Positions 44,572-54,612 of a stretch of DNA of 64,000 nucleotides are shown piece by piece (position 1 is the first letter of the stretch; each line of letters begins with the position of its first letter). Source of the stretch: Cellvibrio zantedeschiae (lineage in GTDB: Bacteria > Pseudomonadota > Gammaproteobacteria > Pseudomonadales > Cellvibrionaceae); NCBI RefSeq assembly GCF_014652535.1, contig NZ_BMYZ01000002.1, positions 248,001-312,000 on the forward strand, given 5' to 3'. The notes under the pieces were generated by a model. That model had not been told where the DNA came from. It searched no databases and saw nothing but the letters and a program-made list of their open reading frames with translations. Made by a program: the position numbers and the translations under genes.

Positions 44572-45228
44572 TTAATCACGCAAGCTTATGTGCTTCCAAC
44601 CGCGTTCCAGCGCAATTTTGCTCAGGCGCTCGTCGGCATCTACAGCAATCGGGTTGGGCACTTGCTCCAATAACGGCAGGTCATTAATCGAATCGCTATA
44701 AAAATACGCATCATCCAGGTTGTAGTTTTTCTGTTTCAGCCATTCTTGCAAGCGAACCACTTTGCCACTTTGAAAGCAGGGCGTTCCCGTGCCTTTACCG
44801 GTATAGCGGCCATCTTTTATTTCTGCATCGCTGGCCAAAATATCGTCAACACCCAAGTGGGCTGCAATAGGATGAGTCACAAAGCTGTTGGTGGCTGTGA
44901 TGATCAATAAATAATCGCCCTGGTCGCGATGCTGCTGCAAAAGTGCTTTAGCTTTGGGCAGCATCATTGGCTCAATAAGCTCCCGCATAAATTCCGCGTG
45001 TAACACGGCGAGGTCATCCAGCGAATATTGAGTGAGTGGTGCGAGTGAAAAGCTCAGGTACTCATGAATATCCAGCGTCGCTGCTTTGTATTGTTGGTAA
45101 AAACGGTCATTGGCCTCGGCATAAGTTTGCGCATCAACCAACTTTTTCTGGACGAGAAATTCGCCCCAGCTATGGTCGCTGTCGCCAGCAATAAGAGTGT
45201 TATCTAAATCAAAAATAGCGAGACGCAC
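44572..45228 (-). CDS. HAD-IB family phosphatase (SerB-like; possible histidinol-phosphatase)
   Basis: 218 residues. HAD motifs I (FDLDNTLIAGDSD), II (IITATNSF), and III/IV (KVVRLQEWL, YSDSINDLPLLE) are intact, so it should hydrolyse a small phosphate ester through an aspartyl-phosphate. The same gene sits beside rppH/ptsP in Pseudomonas, where the orthologue has been connected with the histidinol-phosphatase step; that assignment is carried over by position only. It diverges from rppH. Confidence 0.9.
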   Translation of the reverse strand: MRLAIFDLDNTLIAGDSDHSWGEFLVQKKLVDAQTYAEANDRFYQQYKAATLDIHEYLSFSLAPLTQYSLDDLAVLHAEFMRELIEPMMLPKAKALLQQHRDQGDYLLIITATNSFVTHPIAAHLGVDDILASDAEIKDGRYTGKGTGTPCFQSGKVVRLQEWLKQKNYNLDDAYFYSDSINDLPLLEQVPNPIAVDADERLSKIALERGWKHISLRD

Positions 45229-45336
45229 AGGTTACCTTCTTGAACAAAATAAGTAGCTTGGATGAGGGCGCTTAGCATAACCAGTGTGTTCTGGCGGCTC
45301 AACAAAGATTTACTCAGGCTCAGTATCAGCGAGGAC

Positions 45337-45364
45337 TTGCGGCTTTGCATAAGCCTGTTATAGT
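45337..45364 (+). promoter_or_regulatory. Sigma-70 promoter candidate for rppH
   Basis: TTGCGG (45337-45342), 16-base spacer, TATAGT (45359-45364), about 48 bases before the rppH start. Confidence 0.5.
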
Positions 45365-45411
45365 GCGGAAAAAGCTGTTCCACAGCCTAACATTTTGTAG
45401 GGATGACTCCC

Positions 45412-45915
45412 GTGATAGATAGCGATGGTTTTCGCCCCAACGTGGGCATTGTTTTGACGAATGACCAGGGTCAGTTGCTTTGGGCGCGTCGGGTAGGCGG
45501 GCAAGATGCCTGGCAGTTTCCGCAAGGTGGTATTAACGAGCGCGAGTCCGCTGAGCAGGCACTCTACCGTGAGCTTCACGAAGAAGTGGGTCTGCATCCA
45601 CAAGATGTAGAAATTTTAGCCTGTACCCGCGGTTGGTTGCGTTATCGTTTGCCGGATCGTCTGGTGCGCCATAACTCCCAACCTTTGTGCGTTGGTCAAA
45701 AACAAAAGTGGTTTTTGTTGCGCTTGCGCAGCGATGATTCGCGTATTTCCCTGAATAACGGTGGCCGCCCCGAGTTTGATGATTGGCGTTGGGTGAGTTA
45801 CTGGTATCCGCTTGGGAAAGTGGTTTCCTTTAAGAAAGATGTTTATCGTCGGGCATTAAAAGAACTTTCGCTTGTCCATGCTCAGTTAGAGCTGGAGTTG
45901 ATGGTTGGCCGCTAA
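45412..45915 (+). CDS. rppH: RNA pyrophosphohydrolase
   Basis: 167 residues from the GTG at 45412, which gives the family N-terminus ([14 protein letters not shown]) and has AGGG nine bases before it; the ATG at 45403 would abut that sequence. The Nudix box [23 protein letters not shown] is complete (stated here by its key residues G, E, REL, EE, G). It removes pyrophosphate from mRNA 5' ends and triggers decay. ptsP follows after 113 bases, as in Pseudomonas. Confidence 0.95.
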   Translation: MIDSDGFRPNVGIVLTNDQGQLLWARRVGGQDAWQFPQGGINERESAEQALYRELHEEVGLHPQDVEILACTRGWLRYRLPDRLVRHNSQPLCVGQKQKWFLLRLRSDDSRISLNNGGRPEFDDWRWVSYWYPLGKVVSFKKDVYRRALKELSLVHAQLELELMVGR

Positions 45916-46028
45916 GTATTAACTGATTGGCTCTCTCGTCAGATAATAAAAAGTAAATTGAAAGGTTTATCTCCATAGCCCCCATAATGAGCTGCACATA
46001 AAAATTAAATAAGGTTTAAATAGTTTCT

Positions 46029-48305
46029 ATGCTGAATTCGCTACGCTCGATTGTCCAGGAAGTGAATGCCGCGCGCGACTTGCCGTCGGCATTGGGCATT
46101 ATTGTATCGAGCGTTAAAAGCGCCATGCGTACCCATGTATGTTCTGTTTACATGCGCGATGACGACGGCGGCTACGTACTCATGGCGACTGATGGCCTCA
46201 ACCAAAATGCAGTCGGCAATGTGCGCCTTGCAGCGGGTGAAGGTTTGGTTGGGCGCGTAGTTGTTCGCGAAGAACCTATCAACCTTGAGCAAGCCGAAGC
46301 TCACCCCAGTTACCAATATTTCCCCGAAACCGGTGAAGAGCGTTATAGCTCCTTCCTTGGTGTACCTATTATTCACCAGCGTAAAGTGCTTGGCGTATTG
46401 GTGGTACAGCAAGTCGAACAGCGCCGTTTTGATGAGGGTGACGAAGCCTTTCTCGTTACCATGTCTGCACAACTCGCCGGCGTAATTGCCCACGCGGAAG
46501 CAACCGGCGGTGTTAACAGTGGCAAAAATGAAGTTGCTACCCAGGCTCGTTTTATGGGGGTGGCCGGTGCGCCGGGTATCGCCATAGGTGAGGCTGTAGT
46601 TATCGCACCGGAAGCTGATTTGCGCTCAGTTTCCTTCAAGCCTTGTGAAGATGTGGATTTGGAAATCGCGTTCTTCCAGCGTTGCCTTATGGCTGTGCGT
46701 GAAGATATCAAAGGCCTTGGAGCACAACTTAAAGAGCGCTTGAATCGCGAAGAGCGCGCGCTTTTTGATGCGTACCTTGCCATGTTGGACGACGCCTCCT
46801 TAGGTGGCGAAGTTACCGAGCGTATCCGCAAGGGTGCCAATGCGTCATTTGCGTGGAGCGAGGTTATCCTCGAGCACGAACAAATTTTCAACAGCATGAA
46901 TGATCCCTACTTGCGCGAGCGGGCAACCGATTTGCGCGACTTGGGTCGTCGTGTGCTGGCTTATCTGCAAGAGTCCAACCGCAAGAAACGTGTTTTCCCC
47001 GACAAAACTATTTTGATTGGCGAAGAACTGACCGCGTCCATGTTGGGTGAAATCCCCAAAGAAAAATTGGTCGGTTTGGTTTCGGTAGAGGGTTCAAGCA
47101 ACTCCCACGTCGCCATTCTTGCGCGAGCGATGGATATCCCCACTGTTATGGGTGCTGTTGATTTGCCCTTCATGCAAATGGATGGCCGCCCGGTTATTGT
47201 GGATGGCTACCGTGGCGCGGTTTATAGCGACCCGAACGAGCATATTCTCAAACACTACACCGCTATCGACCTTGAAGAGCAGGTGCTGTTCAAAGGTTTG
47301 GAAGCGCTTAAAGATTTACCCTGCGAAACCAATGATGGCTATCGTTTACCGCTTTGGGTAAACACCGGCTTGATGGCTGACGTGGTGCGTTCACTCGAGC
47401 GCGGTGCGGAAGGTGTAGGTCTGTACCGTACTGAAGTTCCTTTTTTGATGCGTGACCGCTTTCCATCCGAAGAAGAGCAACGTTCGATTTATCGCGAACA
47501 ATTAGCGGCATTCGCTCCATTACCCGTGACGATTCGTACCCTCGATATTGGCGGTGATAAGGCGCTTCCTTACTTCCCTATTGAAGAAGACAACCCCTTC
47601 CTCGGCTGGCGCGGCATTCGTGTAACACTCGATCATCCGGAGATTTTCCTCGCGCAAGTGCGAGCAATGATTAAAGCCAGCGAAGGCTTGGATAACTTGC
47701 GTATTTTGTTACCAATGATCACCAACATTCCAGAGATGGAAGCTTCAAAAGCGCTTATCACCCGCGTATATAAAGAGTTGGTTGAAGAAGGCTACAAGGT
47801 CAAAATGCCGCCCGTTGGCGCTATGATTGAAGTTCCCGCTGCGGTGTACCAGGCGCGTGAGCTGGCCGCTTTGTCTGAGTTTTTGTCAGTTGGTAGTAAT
47901 GACCTGACGCAATATTTGCTGGCTGTTGACCGTAACAATGCGCGCGTTGCAGATTTGTACCAGGCTTTCCATCCAGCCGTTTTGCGTGCGCTGCAACATA
48001 TTGTGACTGAGGCTCATGCAGAAGGTATTAGCGTCAGTATCTGCGGTGAATTGGCAGGTGACCCGGGTGCGGCAATTTTGTTGATGGCCATGGGTTTCGA
48101 TATGCTCTCCATGAGTGCGACCAACTTGCCCAAAGTGAAATCGGTAATTCGTGGGATTAGTTCAACTCTCGCAAAAGACTTGTTGGCTGAAGTTATGGCT
48201 ATGGGCAACGCTGACCAGATTCGTGAACGTGTAGAGCAAGCCTTGAATGACGCCGATGTGGCACGTTTGATTCGCCCAATGGGTTCGGATGATTTTGAAG
48301 AATAG
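46029..48305 (+). CDS. ptsP: Phosphoenolpyruvate-protein phosphotransferase PtsP (EI-Ntr)
   Basis: 758 residues. An N-terminal GAF domain (about 15-165) is fused to enzyme I: the phospho-histidine in GSSNSHVAILARAMDIP, the PEP-binding region RTLDIGGDKALPYF, and the C-terminal SVGSNDLTQYLLAVDRNN and SICGELAGD. It starts the nitrogen PTS phosphorelay (EI-Ntr to NPr to EIIA-Ntr), which responds to glutamine and 2-oxoglutarate. The ribosome site is weak. Confidence 0.97.
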   Translation: MLNSLRSIVQEVNAARDLPSALGIIVSSVKSAMRTHVCSVYMRDDDGGYVLMATDGLNQNAVGNVRLAAGEGLVGRVVVREEPINLEQAEAHPSYQYFPETGEERYSSFLGVPIIHQRKVLGVLVVQQVEQRRFDEGDEAFLVTMSAQLAGVIAHAEATGGVNSGKNEVATQARFMGVAGAPGIAIGEAVVIAPEADLRSVSFKPCEDVDLEIAFFQRCLMAVREDIKGLGAQLKERLNREERALFDAYLAMLDDASLGGEVTERIRKGANASFAWSEVILEHEQIFNSMNDPYLRERATDLRDLGRRVLAYLQESNRKKRVFPDKTILIGEELTASMLGEIPKEKLVGLVSVEGSSNSHVAILARAMDIPTVMGAVDLPFMQMDGRPVIVDGYRGAVYSDPNEHILKHYTAIDLEEQVLFKGLEALKDLPCETNDGYRLPLWVNTGLMADVVRSLERGAEGVGLYRTEVPFLMRDRFPSEEEQRSIYREQLAAFAPLPVTIRTLDIGGDKALPYFPIEEDNPFLGWRGIRVTLDHPEIFLAQVRAMIKASEGLDNLRILLPMITNIPEMEASKALITRVYKELVEEGYKVKMPPVGAMIEVPAAVYQARELAALSEFLSVGSNDLTQYLLAVDRNNARVADLYQAFHPAVLRALQHIVTEAHAEGISVSICGELAGDPGAAILLMAMGFDMLSMSATNLPKVKSVIRGISSTLAKDLLAEVMAMGNADQIRERVEQALNDADVARLIRPMGSDDFEE

Positions 48306-48306
48306 G

Positions 48307-48330
48307 GAAGCTAGCTCTAGCTTCTCTTCT
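48307..48330 (+). terminator. Hairpin after ptsP
   Basis: GAAGCTAG-CT-CTAGCTTC directly after the stop, followed by TCTTCTTTTG. The T-run is interrupted, so termination may be partial and lgt may be read from the same transcript. Confidence 0.5.
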
Positions 48331-48385
48331 TTTGTTTCCTCATACAATATTCTGCGGGTGATATCTCACCGGTAAGGTTTCTGAC

Positions 48386-49261
48386 ATGCTCCAATTTCCC
48401 AATTTCAATCCTGTCGCTGTATCCATAGGGCCTTTCGATATTATCGGTAAATCCATAGGGCCGTTGGAGGTCCACTGGTACGGCATCATGTATATGCTGG
48501 CATTTTTGTCAGCCTGGCTGCTGGCGCTGTATCGTAGCGGAAAACCCCATTCGCCCATCACCAAAGTGGAAGTAGAAAACCTTGTCACTTACGGTGCTTT
48601 CGGCGTGATTTTGGGGGGGCGTGCGGGTTATGTAATTTTTTACAATTTCGACCGCTGGATGAGTGATCCACTCTGGTTATTCCGCGTTTGGGAAGGCGGT
48701 ATGTCTTTTCACGGTGGTTTGATTGGGGTTCTACTTGCCATGTATGTCTACGCCACTCGTATTCGCGTGCCCTATCTGGCGTTGATGGATTTTGTTGCGC
48801 CTTTGGTTCCGCTGGGGTTGGGCTTCGGTCGTCTCGGAAATTTTATCGGGCAGGAACTATGGGGTCGTGTTAGTGATGTTCCCTGGGCAATGGTGTTCCC
48901 AAAGGCAGAGGACCCTGCAGGCGTCGCTCGCCATCCCTCGCAACTGTACCAAGCCACTCTTGAAGGCTTGGTGATGTTTATTGTGCTCTTTTGGTTCTCT
49001 GCCAAGCCGCGTCCACGCGGAGCAGTCGGCGGGTTGTTTCTGGTGCTCTACGCCAGTTTTCGTTCGATTGTGGAGAACTTCCGCCAACCGGACGCGGATA
49101 TAGGCTTTGATTTACTGGGCTTTATTACCCGTGGTCAGCTCTTGTCTGTGCCCATGTTTGTCGCGGGCGTCTGGCTGTTGGGGTACTCCTATTATCTGGA
49201 GCGCAAAAAACATTTAACACAAAAAAAGCTGGTGGAAACTGATAGCATAGCGCCCCAATAA
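48386..49261 (+). CDS. lgt: Prolipoprotein diacylglyceryl transferase
   Basis: 291 residues with seven membrane segments. The family motifs [28 protein letters not shown] and [14 protein letters not shown] are present. It transfers diacylglyceryl from phosphatidylglycerol to the lipobox cysteine and so acts on BamD and the other lipoproteins of this window. The N-terminus has ten extra residues caused by a 30-base near-repeat (ATCCATAGGGCC at 48421 and 48451). thyA follows by 26 bases. Confidence 0.97.
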   Translation: MLQFPNFNPVAVSIGPFDIIGKSIGPLEVHWYGIMYMLAFLSAWLLALYRSGKPHSPITKVEVENLVTYGAFGVILGGRAGYVIFYNFDRWMSDPLWLFRVWEGGMSFHGGLIGVLLAMYVYATRIRVPYLALMDFVAPLVPLGLGFGRLGNFIGQELWGRVSDVPWAMVFPKAEDPAGVARHPSQLYQATLEGLVMFIVLFWFSAKPRPRGAVGGLFLVLYASFRSIVENFRQPDADIGFDLLGFITRGQLLSVPMFVAGVWLLGYSYYLERKKHLTQKKLVETDSIAPQ

Positions 49262-49287
49262 TTTTCGATGTTTTGTGGATTTTGGTT

Positions 49288-50127
49288 ATGAAGCAATATT
49301 TAGAGCTTATGCGCGACGTGGTCGATAACGGCATTACCCGTGGCGACCGCACAGGTACAGGTACCCGTTCCGTCTTTGGTCGTCAAATGCGTTTTGACCT
49401 GAACGAAGGGTTCCCTTTGGTGACCACTAAAACCGTGCACTTGAAGAGCGTTATTGTTGAGTTACTGTGGTTTCTCCAGGGGCGTACGGATGTAACCTGG
49501 CTAAAAGAGCGCGGGTGCAATATTTGGAACGAGTGGGCCACAGCAGATGGCGACCTCGGCCCGGTATACGGCAAACAATGGCGATCCTGGGCCTGCCCGG
49601 ATGGTTCAACCATCGACCAAATTAGCGAAGTCATTGAGCAAATCAAAACTCGTCCCAATTCACGCCGTCTTATTGTGAGCGCCTGGAATCCCGCTGATTT
49701 GCCGGATGAATCCCAAAGCCCCCAGCAAAATGCTGAACAAGGCCGTATGGCATTGGCTGCATGCCACACACTATTCCAATTTTATGTCGCTGAAGGAAAA
49801 CTTTCCTGCCAGCTTTACCAACGCAGCGCCGATTTCTTTTTGGGGGTGCCATTTAATATCGCCAGCTATGCCTTGCTTACCCACATGATTGCGCAGCAAT
49901 GTGATTTGGGAGTTGGCGACTTTGTGCATACGTTTGGCGATTGTCATCTGTACAACAATCACATCAATGATGAGATTGTTTACGAGCAATTGCGTCGTAC
50001 TCCAAAAGCGCTCCCGAAATTAATTATTAAGCGCCGCCCTGATAGTATTTTTGATTACGAGCTGGATGATTTTGTGTTTGAAGGCTATGAACCGCATCCA
50101 AGAATCGTAGCGCCGATTGCGGTTTAA
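49288..50127 (+). CDS. thyA: Thymidylate synthase
   Basis: 279 residues. The active-site cysteine lies in [14 protein letters not shown] and the dUMP/folate-binding segments [22 protein letters not shown] and GDCHLYNNH (given for key residues) follow. It makes dTMP from dUMP with methylene-tetrahydrofolate, producing dihydrofolate that FolA, encoded next, recycles. The ATG at 49288 is the family start; the TTG at 49273 is rejected. Confidence 0.97.
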   Translation: MKQYLELMRDVVDNGITRGDRTGTGTRSVFGRQMRFDLNEGFPLVTTKTVHLKSVIVELLWFLQGRTDVTWLKERGCNIWNEWATADGDLGPVYGKQWRSWACPDGSTIDQISEVIEQIKTRPNSRRLIVSAWNPADLPDESQSPQQNAEQGRMALAACHTLFQFYVAEGKLSCQLYQRSADFFLGVPFNIASYALLTHMIAQQCDLGVGDFVHTFGDCHLYNNHINDEIVYEQLRRTPKALPKLIIKRRPDSIFDYELDDFVFEGYEPHPRIVAPIAV

Positions 50128-50166
50128 TCCAAAAATCATTCATCGAGCGCAAAGCTGGTCGCCATC

Positions 50167-50676
50167 ATGAAACTCTCACTTATAGTCGCAACCGCCAACA
50201 ACAATGCCATTGGCCGCAACAACGAACTGCCATGGCATTTACCGCAAGATTTAAAATATTTTAAATCGGTCACTCTGGGTAAACCGGTGATCATGGGTCG
50301 CAAAACTTTTGAGTCCATTGGAAAGCCGCTCCCCGGTCGCACCAACATCGTCGTCACGCGTCAAAAAGATTGGAAATTCGCCGGCGTATTGGTTGCCAAG
50401 AGTGTTGAAGAAGCATTGGAAATTGGACAACAGTTTCGCAATGAACAAGACAGCCTTGCAGAAGAAATTATGGTGATTGGCGGCGCGGAGATTTATCGCC
50501 ATGCGCTGCCGATTGCAGACCGGGTTTATCTCACACGCATAGACGCCAATGTTGATGGCGCGGACGCTCACTTCCCGGAACTTTCAGCTAACCAATGGAA
50601 GTTGGTTTCCAAAATCCCTGGCGATGTTGATGCAAATTTATCTCACTTATTTATGGTATACGAAAGGGTTCACTAA
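50167..50676 (+). CDS. folA: Dihydrofolate reductase
   Basis: 169 residues. LIVATANNNAIGRNNELPWHLP, KPVIMGRKTFESIG and IMVIGGAEIYRHAL are the standard DHFR motifs with the NADPH and folate sites. It regenerates tetrahydrofolate used by ThyA. Its stop lies three bases before the next ATG, so the glycan-module genes may be expressed by readthrough from folA. Confidence 0.97.
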   Translation: MKLSLIVATANNNAIGRNNELPWHLPQDLKYFKSVTLGKPVIMGRKTFESIGKPLPGRTNIVVTRQKDWKFAGVLVAKSVEEALEIGQQFRNEQDSLAEEIMVIGGAEIYRHALPIADRVYLTRIDANVDGADAHFPELSANQWKLVSKIPGDVDANLSHLFMVYERVH

Positions 50677-50679
50677 TTG

Positions 50680-52131
50680 ATGTATTTAAAAGGGATGTTC
50701 AACTTTGAACAGGATTCGCATTTTTCTCGTTATTTGGCTTACTTAGAAATATTTGTACTCGGTAGTTTGTTTTTGCTGCTGCTGGGACAATTGACCGCAC
50801 TATTAAATGTGGATGTCTGGCGCCAGGATTCCATTCATTATGTAACCACGTATGTTGATAAGCTGTCAGAAGAAGGACGCTGGCTTAACTATGTGTTTTT
50901 CAAGCTTTTAAAAATTACACCACCCGCATTATGCGTTGCAGTAAGTTATTTTTGCTTGGGATATTTTGTTTATTCTGCTAGTTACAGAGTTATACAAAAT
51001 AAACGCTATTGTTTAGCGCTTGCGCTTCTTGCTCTCAATGTTCCTGTGTTGGCGGTGCAGTTAGAGTGGCCCGATACATTATTGTTGGCTTTTATTTTTT
51101 TAGCGGCGGCAACCTTCGAATCTAAAAAAATCCCCGACTATATATTTTTTCCTGTTTTTGCCTGCCTGTTTTTTGGCTCGTTTAGCGCGTTTTATTTTTT
51201 ATTGCCGTTGCTTTATCTGGATAGGATTACACCCAAGTATTTTTTGCGCTTATGTATTATTTGGATGCTGTCATTTGTATTCGGTTATTTAATAACAAAC
51301 TTGATTGTGTATGCGTATACCGGTGATTTTATCCGTATCGCCAGTTGGCGTAACCCACATCCCATTCATCACTTTTCGGATATCTTCACTAATATCAAGC
51401 AAGCTAATACTTACTTTATGAGTCACATGGCGAAGTATTTAGCAATTTCAAAAGTTGGTGTTTTAGTTATTGCTGTTATTTATATAGTTGCTTCATGTCG
51501 GTCAATCAACGCTTTTTTAACAATAATTGTTAGCTTGTTTTGCGCCCTGGCTATTTATGTGTCATCAATTCCGGTAGGAATTATTGTTCAAGAGCGCACA
51601 ACCTTAACTTTTTGGGTTGCAGCTTTATTTTTTGGATTGGTAGTTAAAGCATATTCACAATACTACCGGTTTGCGGGTTTGCTAATAATTCTGGTGCTCG
51701 GGTTCCGAATGGGAGAGGTCAGTTATACCTCCATAGGTTCCTATGCGAATGCTACTCATAGCCTTGTAAATCAGATCAAGCTCAGTGTTCCTTATGCAGA
51801 GGAAGAGGTTGATAGGGTTTACATCATGGTGTCTATTCCTGAAGCTCAAGCCGTTTTTAAAAAGCTTGAAAAGAATATCGAATATAAAAACCATTTTTCT
51901 GAAAGTGTATCTGCCCCCCTGGCCTGGATTTCTGCGTTTAAATATCTTGGGTATAAAAATATTGTTCTTTGCGTCAATGACGAAACCGGTTGGTGCGCTG
52001 AGCCGGTAAAACATTACCGTGAGTTGGAAAGTTTTGAACCGGGTGTGCATCTGTTTCAATCCCATCGTTTTGGTGATGATGTAATTTTTACTGTAAATAA
52101 AGCGCTGCTAAGTGAATCAGACCTCCGCTAA
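50680..52131 (+). CDS. Polytopic membrane protein, possible GT-C-type glycosyltransferase
   Basis: 483 residues with about ten membrane segments in the first 350 residues and a soluble C-terminal part of about 130. An acidic/aromatic loop after the first segment (LNVDVWRQDSIHYV) sits where GT-C enzymes carry their catalytic aspartate. It resembles Gtr-type O-antigen glucosyltransferases in layout only. Codon and base use looks more A/T-rich than thyA and folA upstream. ATG at 50680 follows the folA stop by three bases. The function is an inference. Confidence 0.75.
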   Translation: MYLKGMFNFEQDSHFSRYLAYLEIFVLGSLFLLLLGQLTALLNVDVWRQDSIHYVTTYVDKLSEEGRWLNYVFFKLLKITPPALCVAVSYFCLGYFVYSASYRVIQNKRYCLALALLALNVPVLAVQLEWPDTLLLAFIFLAAATFESKKIPDYIFFPVFACLFFGSFSAFYFLLPLLYLDRITPKYFLRLCIIWMLSFVFGYLITNLIVYAYTGDFIRIASWRNPHPIHHFSDIFTNIKQANTYFMSHMAKYLAISKVGVLVIAVIYIVASCRSINAFLTIIVSLFCALAIYVSSIPVGIIVQERTTLTFWVAALFFGLVVKAYSQYYRFAGLLIILVLGFRMGEVSYTSIGSYANATHSLVNQIKLSVPYAEEEVDRVYIMVSIPEAQAVFKKLEKNIEYKNHFSESVSAPLAWISAFKYLGYKNIVLCVNDETGWCAEPVKHYRELESFEPGVHLFQSHRFGDDVIFTVNKALLSESDLR

Positions 52132-52151
52132 TACCGAGACAAGGTGCTCCT

Positions 52152-53579
52152 ATGATTAAGGTTTCAAATATAAAGTGGGCTGTACTTTGTATTATTTTGC
52201 TCGGCGCAATTATTGCCCACATTCCCGCTATTTCTAACCCTGGTTTTTATAACCACGATGAGTGGCAAAAATACGATCATATTAAAGAATTTGGTTTCCG
52301 AAATTTTGCAGCGGCTTATGGAAAAATAAATCCAGGTCCTGAGTTTGGATATCCCATGCGCCCGGTTAGTTTTTTGGAGCAAGGATTTGCGTCCATCTTC
52401 ATGATGGATTTGCCGTGGGTTTCGCATTTGATTGATTTGTCTATTCACTTGGGATCAGGATTACTATTTTTCTTTTTATTACTACGCATTACCAACAGCT
52501 GGCGTTTTTCATTAGTTGCGTTAATTGCTTACGTTTGTTCACCGCTCTCGATTTATTCTACGGCTTGGTTAGGCGCATCGGTGGACCGTGTTTACACTTT
52601 TTGGGGATTGCTGGCCGCGATATCGACTTATTATTTTTGCTACGGAAAATATAAAGCGCTGGCCTTGGTGGGTGTTTGTGCATCGCTGGGCGCTGCACTG
52701 CTGTCAAAAGAAACTGCATTAATGCTGCCTGCAGTGTTGTTGGTATTAGCCTGTTATCTGTCCTTTCAGCAAAGCGGTCAGTTTTTGAGAAATCGCAGCT
52801 TGTATGTGCTTGCTGTTTTCCTGGGTTTGCCTGCGCTGGCTTATCTTATTTATCGTATTCCCGCATTAATGGTTACCTTGCATGGTGGCGGTGTGTCCAC
52901 GTATACACCGAGCATTTCCAACTTGCCGGTTAACGCGCTTTATTATTTTAGCTACCCCTTTATGTATAACGCTACGGATATGGTCTCTATATCTGTACTG
53001 TCACAAAAACCGGTTTGGTTTGGTTTTTTTGTTCATGCAGCTCTTGTGGGGATTTTGATTTATTGCTACGGACTTTTGCGTGGTGTTTTATATATAGGTT
53101 TTTATTTTATATTTTTATTGCCCGTACTTATGCTGCCGCAACCGGGAGCCCATTATTTATATGCCTCGACAATTCCGTTTTCACTCTTGCTGGCTGGCTT
53201 ATGGTGCAAGACCTTACCTGTGAGTAAACCTCCAGGGCTGGCTGCAAAAGTTTTGTTGGTGGTTGTGATGCTTTTTGTGTTTGTGCGCTTTTACCAAATA
53301 GAAAAGTTTTTTTATGTAGAAGGTGTTTGTCAGCGCAATGCTGTTGTTACCTTGAATTCACGCCTTGAGACCGAGCGATTGAAAGGTGCTGAGATTAAAG
53401 AAATTTTGATTGTGGGTGATGTGGGTGCAAAATCCTACGTTGCTCAAAAGGCTTTCTTTGCCCGAGAGGCAATCGGCGAATACAAAGGTATCAAATTTAT
53501 CTACAGCCCTGCTGAGGTAAGCGTTGTGCCAGAAAAACTCTTAAATATTAAGATGTCTACCAGTTGTTTGATGTATTAA
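52152..53579 (+). CDS. Polytopic membrane protein, possible GT-C-type glycosyltransferase
   Basis: 475 residues with about ten membrane segments. The first extracytoplasmic loop contains FYNHDEWQKYDH, an acidic pair placed as in GT-C (PMT/GT39-like) glycosyltransferases using polyprenyl-phosphate sugars. The C-terminal 90 residues are soluble. AAGG lies seven bases before the ATG. It shares its layout with the preceding gene, 20 bases upstream, and with the acyltransferase eight bases downstream. Confidence 0.78.
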   Translation: MIKVSNIKWAVLCIILLGAIIAHIPAISNPGFYNHDEWQKYDHIKEFGFRNFAAAYGKINPGPEFGYPMRPVSFLEQGFASIFMMDLPWVSHLIDLSIHLGSGLLFFFLLLRITNSWRFSLVALIAYVCSPLSIYSTAWLGASVDRVYTFWGLLAAISTYYFCYGKYKALALVGVCASLGAALLSKETALMLPAVLLVLACYLSFQQSGQFLRNRSLYVLAVFLGLPALAYLIYRIPALMVTLHGGGVSTYTPSISNLPVNALYYFSYPFMYNATDMVSISVLSQKPVWFGFFVHAALVGILIYCYGLLRGVLYIGFYFIFLLPVLMLPQPGAHYLYASTIPFSLLLAGLWCKTLPVSKPPGLAAKVLLVVVMLFVFVRFYQIEKFFYVEGVCQRNAVVTLNSRLETERLKGAEIKEILIVGDVGAKSYVAQKAFFAREAIGEYKGIKFIYSPAEVSVVPEKLLNIKMSTSCLMY

Positions 53580-53587
53580 AGGAAACC

Positions 53588-54607
53588 GTGGAATTGAATA
53601 CAATTGATTCATATAGCCAGCAGTCCAATAATAACTTTACGATTATTCGTTTAATTGCTGCATTGTTGGTTATTTATGGGCATTCCTATCCGATATTAGG
53701 TTCTGGTCATCCAGATCTAATTTTGCAGTTGCTCAAGTCACGCTTTGCGGGGGCAGTAGCCGTTGATGTGTTTTTTGTTATTAGCGGTTTTTTAATTTGC
53801 GCAAGTTGGGAAAGAAATTCGTTTAGCCAATTTGTGATTGCTCGTGCTTTAAGAATTTACCCTGCGCTTATTGTATGCGTGCTGCTTTCAGTTTTTGTAC
53901 TTGGTTTCTTGCTTACGACGGAATCATCTTATTTTTCTCGTCCCGAAGTTTGGGAATACTTGAAATACAACGTGTCTCTACTAACTAATAAATATTATTT
54001 GCCGGGTGTATTTGAAACTCATCCAGATAAAGCCGTTAATGGTTCTATTTGGTCATTACCTTATGAAATACGACTTTACGCATGCCTTGCGCTATTGGGC
54101 GTGTTGTCGTTGTTGAAGCCGGGGCGCTATCTTTTGGCCTGTGTTGCAATTGGGCTGGCCTACTCCTTTGATTTATTATCCTATGTACACTTTCCAATGG
54201 ATAAGAGCTGGAAAAATCTGGCGCCGTTTTTTATGGCTGGAGCCTTTTGCTGGATTTATCGTAAATCGATTGTGTTATCTGCCCCCATTCTGGCGTTGAT
54301 GATTATTGGCTGTATTGCCTTTTGCAAAACAGATAAATTTATTTATTTCTATTTTATAACCTTGGTCTACGCGACTTTTTATCTAGTTTATATTCCGCAG
54401 CTTAAATGGAGCCCCAAGAAAGATGTGTCTTATGGTGTTTATCTTTATGGTTGGCCGGTGCAGCAACTTGTGCTCCATTTTGTTCCGGGTTGCACTCCGG
54501 AACTTAATGCTGTGTTGTCGGTGATTTTCGCTTTGATATTAGGTTATTTGTCGTGGGAATTTGTTGAATCCCCAGCCTTGGCCTTGCGAAAAAAAATTAA
54601 GCTGTAA
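53588..54607 (+). CDS. Acyltransferase 3 (OafA-type) membrane protein
   Basis: 339 residues with about ten membrane segments. FTIIRLIAALLVIYGHSYP carries the family arginine and catalytic histidine, and AVDVFFVISGFLI is the second signature. Such proteins O-acetylate or otherwise acylate surface polysaccharides. The GTG at 53588 follows AAGGA and lies eight bases after the preceding stop; a TTG six bases further on is an alternative. With the two genes before it, this suggests a module that adds and acylates a sugar on a surface glycan. Confidence 0.9.
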   Translation: MELNTIDSYSQQSNNNFTIIRLIAALLVIYGHSYPILGSGHPDLILQLLKSRFAGAVAVDVFFVISGFLICASWERNSFSQFVIARALRIYPALIVCVLLSVFVLGFLLTTESSYFSRPEVWEYLKYNVSLLTNKYYLPGVFETHPDKAVNGSIWSLPYEIRLYACLALLGVLSLLKPGRYLLACVAIGLAYSFDLLSYVHFPMDKSWKNLAPFFMAGAFCWIYRKSIVLSAPILALMIIGCIAFCKTDKFIYFYFITLVYATFYLVYIPQLKWSPKKDVSYGVYLYGWPVQQLVLHFVPGCTPELNAVLSVIFALILGYLSWEFVESPALALRKKIKL

Positions 54608-54612
54608 AGCAA

